Part shown: positions 1-5,517 of the stretch, piece by piece
Numbering within the stretch: the first letter of the stretch is position 1
How the letters are laid out: every line of letters begins with the position of its first letter
Assembly: GCF_001983105.1 (NCBI RefSeq)
Contig: NZ_MOMC01000019.1
Location: forward strand, 13,500 to 20,507
Length of the DNA stretch: 7,008 bases
Direction: 5' to 3'
Origin: Pseudofrankia asymbiotica
GTDB lineage: Bacteria > Actinomycetota > Actinomycetes > Frankiales > Frankiaceae
Notes under the pieces: model-generated
What the model saw: only the letters and a program-made list of their open reading frames with translations
Databases searched by the model: none
What the model was told of the DNA's origin: nothing
Position numbers and translations under genes: made by a program

Positions 1-141
1 GCGCAGAGACCTAACAGTCACGTCGTAGTCGTACCTTCCGCGAATGAGCTGGTGAAAGATCGTGATGTCGCGGCCTACGACGTTGTAGGGCCGCCTCCGC
101 CGGCCAGTGGACAAACCGGCCAGCGGGCGCGCCCGCCCTGA
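1..141 (+). CDS. Possible 3' end of an unrecognised plus-strand gene
   Basis: The plus-strand frame starting at base 1 is open from the window edge to a TGA at 139-141. It gives 46 residues, including the stretch VVVVPSANELVKDRDVAAYD, and ends in a Pro/Gly/Arg-rich tail. The composition looks protein-like, with a hydrophobic strand, a charged turn and a probable helix, but I do not recognise the family. About 17 of 46 third positions are A or T, far more than in the minus-strand genes. If real, this is a gene of different origin that converges on the cluster. A strong stem-loop (71-93) lies inside it, so the stretch could instead be non-coding regulatory DNA. There is no start codon to judge, because the frame enters from outside the window. 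Confidence 0.25.
   Translation, partial: AQRPNSHVVVVPSANELVKDRDVAAYDVVGPPPPASGQTGQRARPP
71..93. other. Stem-loop with one bulged base
   Basis: CGGCCTAC at 71-78 pairs with GTAGGGCCG at 85-93, leaving one G unpaired and a six-base loop. Part of its left arm (75-83, CTACGACGT) is also a perfect 9-bp inverted match to ACGTCGTAG at 20-28, so the two pairings exclude each other. No T-run follows on either strand. It may be chance in GC-rich DNA, or a transcription-end or attenuator-like element. It overlaps the possible coding frame 1-141. Confidence 0.3.
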
Positions 142-274
142 GGGTCCGAGGCAGGGTCCCTTACTGCCCTGAAGGCTAGACGAGCGGACGTCTCGCTCCC
201 ATGTGCCTTGGACACCAAGCGTTCCGGTCGGCCCTTGCCGCCCCTCGGTTCGTTACACGGACCTGTCCCGACCG
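142..274. other. Non-coding spacer between converging frames, with a small hairpin
   Basis: No frame here has convincing codon bias on either strand. It lies between the end of the plus-strand frame (141) and the end of the minus-strand small ORF (275), so transcription would converge on it. It contains a perfect 5-bp hairpin, GAGCG at 182-186 with CGCTC at 194-198 around a 7-base loop, and a weaker CAGGG/CCCTG pair just before it. Neither is followed by a T-run, so any terminator role is only a guess from position. Confidence 0.3.
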
Positions 275-370
275 CTACATGCCGGCAATCTCCGCGCGCG
301 CCGCCGGCATCCGCGCCGCGGGCGGGATCTCCTCGGACGGGTCGTAGGGGATCCACCCAAACTCGATCAT
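275..370 (-). CDS. Small ORF of 31 codons, or a gene remnant
   Basis: ATG at 370 to TAG at 275-277 gives 31 residues, starting MIEFGWIPYDPSEEIPP. Third positions are G or C in 28 of 30 sense codons, matching the neighbouring real genes and unlike the spacer to its left. The start lies 43 bp downstream of the dioxygenase stop, on the same strand, so it could be the last cistron of that operon. There is no good Shine-Dalgarno sequence before the ATG. The same frame runs open upstream into the dioxygenase 3' end without another start. I do not recognise the protein. It has no signal peptide or membrane segment and is acidic and proline-rich. It could be a true small protein, or the 5' stub of a gene broken near 275, where codon bias stops. 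Confidence 0.35.
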   Translation of the reverse strand: MIEFGWIPYDPSEEIPPAARMPAARAEIAGM

Positions 371-413
371 GGGCTCGAAGCTGGCAGCCCCGAAAGTCGG
401 TCGGCCCGCGGTC

Positions 414-1493
414 TCAGTCGCCCCAGCGCTCGCGAATGGTGGCCGCGTCGGCGATGCGGAAGCGGCCGGTGTCGTCGCCGGGGCCGACCTGGCGGGCGTC
501 CGGCGCGGCGACGACGACGTGCTTGCCGAACCTGGGCACCAGCGGCCGGTCGACGTCGCGGCGCAGCCAGACCCGCAGGAGGTGGCGCTGGTGGGCCCGG
601 TCGGGGCCGTTGACGAACGCGGTCCGCGAGTGCAGCGCGGCGTAGTTCAGCAGCCACTGGATGTCGCCGGGCTGGAAGTCCATGTCCAGGGCGACGCCGG
701 GCTCGTAGGTGATCTCCTCGACGAGCGCCAGCAGCTCCTTGCGCGCCGCGGTGAGGGGCGGCACGCCCGGGTAGCGGTGCGCGGACTCGATCATGTCGCC
801 GCCGGCGTACATGCTGAACGTGCCCTGGGTCCAGCTGACGATCGGTGAGGTGTAGGTGTCGGCCGGGGCGTTCGGGTCCTGGCGGCGCCAGTCGTAGTGC
901 CACGGCTCGAGGAGCAGCGGCGCGAGGTCGGGGCGGCGGGCCAGCACCTCGTTGTAGACGGTCGCGCCGCTGACCAGGCTGGACAGGCCGCCGGAGGCCG
1001 GCGGGCGCAGGCACATCAGCGCGACGGCGTCGGAGCTGTCGGAGTGGAACGGCAGCTTGTCGCGGGTCCGCGACGGCAGGCCGCCCTCCAGGTACTTCTT
1101 GTCCGAGACCCCGACGATGTGGTCGAGGACGTCGCCGAGCAGGTTCTGCCGCATCGGCTCGCCGAGGTGCAGCGCGAGGAGGTAGAAGATCGCGGCGGCC
1201 AGCGTGTCGTCGTAGCCGTCCATCCGCAGGCCGCGGATCAGCACGAAGCCGCGGCCGGAGTCCAGGTCGGCGCCGAAGACCCGGACCGCGTCGGCGCAGA
1301 CCGGCAACGGGTACTCGGCGGCGGTGACGAACCGCAGGTCCGGGTCGTCGGCGACGAACCGGCGGCCGGCATCCTCCAGCTCGGCGATCTGGTCGCCACT
1401 CAGCCGGAAGATCCACTCGTCGGTCCCGGACAGCTGGTCGCCGCGCCAGACGAACGGCCCGCGGACCGGTTCCAGCGTCGTGGTCGTCGTCAT
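414..1493 (-). CDS. TauD/TfdA-family Fe(II)/2-oxoglutarate-dependent dioxygenase
   Basis: The 359-residue product fits the TauD/TfdA family, soluble enzymes that couple oxidation of a substrate to decarboxylation of 2-oxoglutarate. The iron triad is visible: H150 and D152 in LPFHSDSSD, and the distal H288 in NYAALHSRTAF. R307 in RHLLRVWLR is the likely 2-oxoglutarate anchor, and FQPGDIQWLLNY (273-284) is the typical lead-in to the distal His. The segment CLRPPASGGLSSLVS (161-175) is characteristic of a subgroup whose substrates are mostly unknown. The length is slightly above TauD itself, with extra N- and C-terminal residues. The ATG at 1493 has AAGGGA (1505-1510) 11 bases upstream. The gene follows the amidohydrolase after 51 bp and is probably co-transcribed with it. 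The substrate is not predictable; taurine is unlikely to be readable from context, because no sulfonate transport genes are in view. Confidence 0.93.
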   Translation of the reverse strand: MTTTTTLEPVRGPFVWRGDQLSGTDEWIFRLSGDQIAELEDAGRRFVADDPDLRFVTAAEYPLPVCADAVRVFGADLDSGRGFVLIRGLRMDGYDDTLAAAIFYLLALHLGEPMRQNLLGDVLDHIVGVSDKKYLEGGLPSRTRDKLPFHSDSSDAVALMCLRPPASGGLSSLVSGATVYNEVLARRPDLAPLLLEPWHYDWRRQDPNAPADTYTSPIVSWTQGTFSMYAGGDMIESAHRYPGVPPLTAARKELLALVEEITYEPGVALDMDFQPGDIQWLLNYAALHSRTAFVNGPDRAHQRHLLRVWLRRDVDRPLVPRFGKHVVVAAPDARQVGPGDDTGRFRIADAATIRERWGD

Positions 1494-1525
1494 CGGTGTG
1501 TCATTCCCTTCGCAACGGGTGAGCC

Positions 1526-1544
1526 CGGCCGGGGCGTCCGGCCG
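1526..1544. other. Perfect 7-bp intercistronic hairpin
   Basis: CGGCCGG at 1526-1532 pairs perfectly with CCGGCCG at 1538-1544 around the loop GGCGT. The stem begins directly after the amidohydrolase stop codon (1545-1547) and lies 32 bp before the dioxygenase start. No T-run follows on the minus strand, so it is not a classic intrinsic terminator. Its placement would suit partial termination or protection of the upstream mRNA's 3' end, lowering or separating dioxygenase expression. Confidence 0.5.
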
Positions 1545-2999
1545 CTAGTCCTCGCTGACGACGGGCCAGGAACGGGGAACCTCGATGCCGGCGCGGGAGA
1601 GCAGGGCCGCGGAGCGCTCCCGCGCCCACGCCCACAGCTCACTCTCGTCGAGGGTCGTCACGTGGCCGTCGCGGACGACCGGGCGGCCGGCGACGAGCAC
1701 GTCGCGGACGGTGTGGGTCGGCGCGTTCCAGACGAGCTGGCGGGCATGCTCTCCCAGCGGCACCCAGGCCGGGTCGTCGGTACGGAAGACCACGAGGTCG
1801 GCCTGCCTGCCCTCGACGAGGGCACCGGTCACCTCGCCGAGCCCGATCGCCTCCGCGCCGCCGACGGTGGCGACCTCGAACGCCTCGTGCGCGCGCAGCG
1901 GCGGCACGCCCTCGACCGGCGCGTCCTGGGACAGGCCCGCGAGCAGCCGGGCGGCGCCCAGCACGTCGACCCGGTCGCCGGCGTTGTGCGCGTCGCAGCC
2001 GAGCGCGAGCCGCCCGCCGGACCGCAGGAACGGCACGTGCCGCCCGGCCCTGGTCAGACCCTGGCCCAGGCGCAGGTAGGCCCACGGGCAGCACGCGACG
2101 GCCGTGCCCGTCTCGGCGAGCGTCGCGATCTCGCGTTCGGACATCCAGACGGCGTGGCCGAGCAGCAGCCGCGGCGAAAGGACGCCGAGCTCGGCCAGGT
2201 GCTCGGCCGGCCCACGCCCGCTGCGCTCGGCGTAGGCGTGCCGGTCGTCGACGCTGGGGGCCAGGTGCATGGTGAAGCCAGTGTCCAGCTCCTCGGCGAG
2301 CTGGGCGGCCCCGACGAGCAGCTCGTCGCTGGCCAGATAGTGCCCGACGAGCGTGACCCAGCCGGTGACCAGCCCGTCTCCGCCCGCGGCCGCCGGTGGG
2401 AACGCGCGGATCACCTCGGACTGGCGGGCGAGCGTCTCGCCGGCCGGCAGCGAGAACGGCACGTCCGGGGTGTCCCAGCCCCAGGTGCCGAGCGTCGCCC
2501 GGATCCCGGCCCGGCGCAGCGCGGCGCCGACCGTCATCGGGTGCGCGACGGTGCCCGGCTCGACGATCGTCGTCACCCCGGCCCGCAGCGCCTCGACCGC
2601 GGTCAGCAGCGCCGAGACCTCGTCGTCCTCGGCCTCGTGCGCCGCGTGCAGCGGCACCGCCCACTCGAAGATCGACGCACGCGCGTCGATGTCGTCGGGA
2701 ATCGCGCTGCGCGCCAGCGGGTCCCCGGTCGTGTGCTGGTGCGCGTCCACCATTCCCGGGGTGACGACGCATCCCGTGGCGTCCAGCTCCGGCGTCCCCG
2801 GGAACATCGTCCGGACCGCGGCGGTGGACCCCACCATCGCGATCGTCGTCCCGCGCACCGCGACCGCCCCGCCGGCGACGACCCGCCGCCCCGCGTCCAT
2901 CGTCACGACGTCCCCGCCGATGACGAGCAGGTCAGCGCCCGGCGCCCGCGGGCTCGGGCTGGTCGGCTCGGCTGTCATAGGCCGGATGCTAGGAACCAC
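1545..2999 (-). CDS. Metal-dependent amidohydrolase (deaminase/chlorohydrolase-like superfamily member)
   Basis: The product (484 residues from the GTG at 2999) belongs to the amidohydrolase superfamily, which hydrolyses C-N and sometimes C-Cl bonds in a TIM barrel with one or two metals. Visible ligands are H87 and H89 (VDAHQHTTG), H245 (TMHLAPSV), H282 (LLGHAVWM) and D336 (LGCDAHNAGD). The C-terminal beta-sandwich return, EGRQADLVVF (396-405), is typical. Two features differ from the common deaminases: the His at 245 is not followed by Glu at +3 (Pro instead), and the usual NPxSN-type segment reads CCPWAYLRLGQG. The GTG start has AGGGG (3009-3013) nine bases upstream. An in-frame ATG at 2978 lacks a ribosome site but would remove only a disordered leader. 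The gene has its own 170-bp upstream region and heads a likely two-gene unit with the dioxygenase. Its substrate is probably a cyclic or amino-bearing nitrogen compound, which is inference. Confidence 0.9.
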   Translation of the reverse strand: MVPSIRPMTAEPTSPSPRAPGADLLVIGGDVVTMDAGRRVVAGGAVAVRGTTIAMVGSTAAVRTMFPGTPELDATGCVVTPGMVDAHQHTTGDPLARSAIPDDIDARASIFEWAVPLHAAHEAEDDEVSALLTAVEALRAGVTTIVEPGTVAHPMTVGAALRRAGIRATLGTWGWDTPDVPFSLPAGETLARQSEVIRAFPPAAAGGDGLVTGWVTLVGHYLASDELLVGAAQLAEELDTGFTMHLAPSVDDRHAYAERSGRGPAEHLAELGVLSPRLLLGHAVWMSEREIATLAETGTAVACCPWAYLRLGQGLTRAGRHVPFLRSGGRLALGCDAHNAGDRVDVLGAARLLAGLSQDAPVEGVPPLRAHEAFEVATVGGAEAIGLGEVTGALVEGRQADLVVFRTDDPAWVPLGEHARQLVWNAPTHTVRDVLVAGRPVVRDGHVTTLDESELWAWARERSAALLSRAGIEVPRSWPVVSED

Positions 3000-3169
3000 T
3001 CCGGCGAGCCCCTATGTGCTCGCGCCACAAGGCCGTGCCGGCGTGCTCACCACCAGCCGGGACATCGGGTGGCGATGCTCACAACCAGCCTGACAGACAC
3101 CGTCCAACCCGACAGTGGTGTGGCGACGGACGTAACGGCGCCGCGACCGCCGCGCCGCCGGGTGCCGGC
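3000..3169 (-). promoter_or_regulatory. Upstream region of the amidohydrolase with paired direct repeats
   Basis: This 170-bp non-coding gap separates the regulator's stop codon from the amidohydrolase start and is the largest gap between genes in the cluster. TGCTCACCACCAGCC (3044-3058) and TGCTCACAACCAGCC (3076-3090) are direct repeats with one mismatch in 15. They lie exactly 32 bp apart, close to three helical turns. Between them sits a perfect 5-bp inverted repeat, CATCG (3063-3067) with CGATG (3073-3077). This arrangement suggests a transcription-factor binding region, and the adjacent PucR-like regulator is the obvious candidate. A weak -35-like TTGGAC lies at 3102-3107 on the minus strand, but no good -10 box could be paired with it. 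Confidence 0.45.
3009..3013 (-). promoter_or_regulatory. Ribosome binding site supporting the GTG start at 2999
   Basis: AGGGG on the minus strand ends nine bases before the GTG at 2999. The alternative ATG at 2978 has no purine-rich site in front of it, so the GTG is favoured. Confidence 0.45.
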
Positions 3170-4390
3170 CTAGGGGTCGGGCGTTGCCGCTGTGGTCAGG
3201 TGGTGGGCGAGGGCGGCGGCGTGCAGGGTGGTGAGGCGGGCCGTCGTCGGGTCGGCGTTGGTGAGCCCGTCGACGAGGGTGGGCAGGCGGCGGCGCAGCT
3301 TCGCCGGCTGGGTGTCCAGGCGGTCGGCCACCGCGTCGAGGGTGCCGTCGGTCTCCAGGTAGGCCGACAGGAGGTCGACGCCGCCCGGGTCGAGGCCGGC
3401 GAGCACCCGTTCGGCGAACGCCCGCAGCCTGGCGGCCGGGACGCCCAGCAGGAGGCGTTCCAGGCCCAGCTCGTCGAACAGCAGCGTGGTCCGCTCCTGG
3501 TCCGGGGCGCGCTCGTGGCTGGTGCGCAGCAGGGCGAGGACGGCGTCCGCCGAGCGGAACGAGGCCGCCGTCTCCGCCGGGTCGGCCGGGTCCCCGGGGA
3601 CCGCGGGCCCGGCGGCGGCCAGCACCGCGGGCGACGAGCCGAGCTGGTAGGCGAGGTGGCCGCACAGGCGGGCCAGCTCGGCGGGCACGTCACCGGACAG
3701 CAGCGTCCAGGCCCGCTCGCCCTCGCGCAGCACCGGGAAGCCGATCGATCCCCAGGCCGCCACCCAGGCGTCGGGATCCGTCCCCATGTACCGCAGGGCG
3801 ACGCCGGCGTGCGGGATGCAGACGTCCAGGCCGAAGCTCTCCGCGACCCGGACGAACTCGGCCGCCGGCCGGATCGCGCCGTGCCGGATGTCGTCGATGA
3901 CGACGTCCACCCGCCGGGCGAGCGCCGCCGCGTGCGCCTCCCGCCGGACCGCGACGATCGCCAGCGCCGTTCCGGCGACCGCGGCCAGTCGCCAGGCGCA
4001 CGCGTCCGTCCCCTCCCCCGCGGCCGCCTCCACAAGCAGGGCGCCGAGGTAGCGGTTACCCATCCGGACCGGGTCGCCATGACCGCGCCAGCCGTCGCGG
4101 CACACGACCGGGGCGTCCGCTCTCCCCAGCGCGTCGCTGAGAGGAGGCCCGAGAGCCGGGCCGACCAGGAGCGCGGCCATGGCGACCGCGGTGCTGCCGC
4201 GGGCTGCCTGGCCGGCGGGGTCGGCGTCGGTCGGTTCGGAGGCCGCGAGGAGGTTGCCCGTCATGTCGAGGAGGCGGACCGAGCGGCCCACGGCACCGGC
4301 GAGCTGGGCCAGCAGTTCCGGCCATTCGGCCCCGTCAAGGGCGGCGGCGACGAGATCCGCCTCCAGCCGGGCCGGGTCGGGGCGAGTCAC
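3170..4390 (-). CDS. PucR/CdaR-like transcriptional regulator
   Basis: The product (406 residues) resembles PucR-family regulators, cytoplasmic DNA-binding proteins that often control purine, amine or aromatic catabolism. The N-terminal half contains a sensor-like stretch, RSVRLLDMTGNLLAASEP (36-53), as often precedes this family's core. The C-terminus carries the PucR-type helix-turn-helix: an L(L)xxYLExDGTLDAVADRLDT-like segment (340-360), then KLRRRLPTLVDGL (364-376) and a final helix near 383-395. The GTG start at 4390 overlaps the methyltransferase TGA as GTGA, which argues for translational coupling. A further upstream GTG at 4462 would add an Arg/Pro/Ala-rich 24-residue leader lying inside the methyltransferase gene and is less likely. 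The regulator is thus expressed with the genes before it and lies immediately before the amidohydrolase control region. Its effector is unknown. Confidence 0.85.
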   Translation of the reverse strand: MTRPDPARLEADLVAAALDGAEWPELLAQLAGAVGRSVRLLDMTGNLLAASEPTDADPAGQAARGSTAVAMAALLVGPALGPPLSDALGRADAPVVCRDGWRGHGDPVRMGNRYLGALLVEAAAGEGTDACAWRLAAVAGTALAIVAVRREAHAAALARRVDVVIDDIRHGAIRPAAEFVRVAESFGLDVCIPHAGVALRYMGTDPDAWVAAWGSIGFPVLREGERAWTLLSGDVPAELARLCGHLAYQLGSSPAVLAAAGPAVPGDPADPAETAASFRSADAVLALLRTSHERAPDQERTTLLFDELGLERLLLGVPAARLRAFAERVLAGLDPGGVDLLSAYLETDGTLDAVADRLDTQPAKLRRRLPTLVDGLTNADPTTARLTTLHAAALAHHLTTAATPDP

Positions 4391-5451
4391 GGCGGTGGCG
4401 CCTGGCCGGGCTCGGTGGCGACGACGACGAGCTGGCCGGGCAGCAGCTGGCGGGTCGTCCACGGGACCAGGCCGACCTCGGCGAGCCAGGACAGCAGCGT
4501 GGGCAGCTCGATGACCTCGGCCTCGTTGGTGTTGGCGAGGATCGTGAGCGCCATCGACTGCGGCAGGCTGCCCTCCAGGTCACGCGCGGTGGGTGGCTCG
4601 GCGGGGCGGAAGTAGTCGGAGATGACGACGAACCCGCCGGGGCGCAGGGCACCGCGGGCGCGCAGCAGCAGCGCCTTGGCGAGGTCGGCCGACTGCAGGC
4701 CGATCACGTGGCCGATCGTCACGACCGCCGCCTCGCCGATGGGGAGCACCGCGTCCAGGTAGCTGCCGGGGAGCACGTCGAGGCGGTCGGCGACGCCGTG
4801 CTCGGCGGCGGCCGCCTCGGCGAACGGAATGATCGTCGGCAGGTCGACCGCGAGGGCGCGGGCACGCGGCCAGGCGAGCAGCATGCCGATCGCCCACGGC
4901 GCCGCGCCCGCGCCGAGGTCGAGGACCAGCGCGCCAGGGCCCGGGTCGGGCAGCAGCGCGGCGGTGGCCCGGGCGACGGCCTGCTGGGTGGGCGCGCTCG
5001 CGGCGGCGAGCCGGCCGTAGAACAGGCCGGCGTCGTCCTCGACGGAGCGGGTCGGCCGGCCGCGCCGCAGCGTCGCCGACAGCTCCGGCCAGGCTGTGCG
5101 CGGGCCCGGCGAGTGCCGGACCATCTCGACCATCGACAGCGGCGCGTCGCGCAGCAGGTAGCCGCGCGCCGCCGGGGTCAGCGCGAAGCACCGGTCACCG
5201 GTGGTCGTCAGCAGCCCGACGCTGACGAGGTAGTCGAGCACGACGGCGAGCCGGCCGGCGGCGACCCCGGTGGCGTCGGCCAGCTCGCCGAGGCGACGCG
5301 GCCCGCCGGCCAGCTCCTCGAACACGCCGAGGTCGAGCGCCGCGACCACCAGCCAGTACCGGGTGTAGCCGGTGATGACCTCCCAGACGGGTGTCGGCGG
5401 CCCGGCCGGAAACGCCAGCCCACCCGGCTGCGCCGTCCCCTCCGCGGTCAT
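4387..5451 (-). CDS. SAM-dependent methyltransferase with winged-helix dimerisation domain
   Basis: The product (354 residues) has the two-part layout of small-molecule O-methyltransferases. An N-terminal winged-helix dimerisation domain (about 22-100) carries YWLVVAALDLGVFEEL, then an ELADATGV-type helix-turn-helix and a wing. A Rossmann SAM domain follows, with motif I LVLDLGAGAAPW (175-186), the acidic residue D203 after the second strand (AVDLP), and GALRPGGFVVISDY (267-280). The position of the catalytic LHDW-type motif of plant-like enzymes is occupied by GHVIGL (247-252), which keeps a His but not the following Asp. The methylated atom (O, N or C) is therefore uncertain. The ATG at 5451 has a strong GGGAGG site five bases upstream; an in-frame ATG at 5472 has none. 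The gene lies 66 bp after the amidase and is coupled to the regulator by a GTGA overlap. It may modify a pathway intermediate. Confidence 0.88.
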   Translation of the reverse strand: MTAEGTAQPGGLAFPAGPPTPVWEVITGYTRYWLVVAALDLGVFEELAGGPRRLGELADATGVAAGRLAVVLDYLVSVGLLTTTGDRCFALTPAARGYLLRDAPLSMVEMVRHSPGPRTAWPELSATLRRGRPTRSVEDDAGLFYGRLAAASAPTQQAVARATAALLPDPGPGALVLDLGAGAAPWAIGMLLAWPRARALAVDLPTIIPFAEAAAAEHGVADRLDVLPGSYLDAVLPIGEAAVVTIGHVIGLQSADLAKALLLRARGALRPGGFVVISDYFRPAEPPTARDLEGSLPQSMALTILANTNEAEVIELPTLLSWLAEVGLVPWTTRQLLPGQLVVVATEPGQAPPP

Positions 5452-5456
5452 CCCCA

Positions 5457-5462
5457 CCTCCC
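5457..5462 (-). promoter_or_regulatory. Ribosome binding site deciding the methyltransferase start
   Basis: GGGAGG on the minus strand lies five bases before the ATG at 5451, the best Shine-Dalgarno match in the window. It would be inside the coding region if the ATG at 5472 were used, so it favours 5451. Confidence 0.65.
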
Positions 5463-5498
5463 GTCCGCGCATCGTATGTACCCGCCCCGCCGATCCGC

Positions 5499-5512
5499 GC
5501 GGCCCCGGCCGC
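5499..5512. other. GC-rich hairpin after the amidase stop
   Basis: The 14-base GCGGCCCCGGCCGC is self-complementary apart from its centre, giving a 5-6 bp stem with a tiny loop. It starts five bases after the amidase stop codon on the minus strand. There is no T-run after it. A partial terminator or an mRNA-stabilising element between amidase and methyltransferase is possible, but such hairpins are common by chance at this GC content. Confidence 0.3.
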
Positions 5513-5517
5513 CGTCG

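Noticed and set aside
99..120. GCCGG ... CCGGC inverted repeat
   Set aside because: It is only 5 bp of pure G/C with a 12-base loop, expected by chance at this base composition.
235..262. GGTTCG motif resembling a tRNA T-loop
   Set aside because: There are no matching 5-bp T-stem, anticodon arm or acceptor stem around it.
75..356. 93-codon minus-strand frame in the left spacer
   Set aside because: It has weak codon bias, overlaps the better small ORF in another frame and has no recognisable sequence.
897..3173. 758-codon plus-strand open frame
   Set aside because: It is antisense to the dioxygenase and amidohydrolase, has an Arg/Gly/Pro/Asp-rich composition with no recognisable domain, and is explained by the GC bias of the real minus-strand genes.
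4391..4462. Longer N-terminus for the regulator starting from the GTG at 4462
   Set aside because: The added residues are Arg/Pro/Ala-rich, lie wholly within the methyltransferase gene and have no ribosome site; the GTGA overlap start is more typical.
3014..4615. 533-codon plus-strand open frame
   Set aside because: It mirrors the regulator and methyltransferase genes, is low in complexity and has no motif; a shadow frame.
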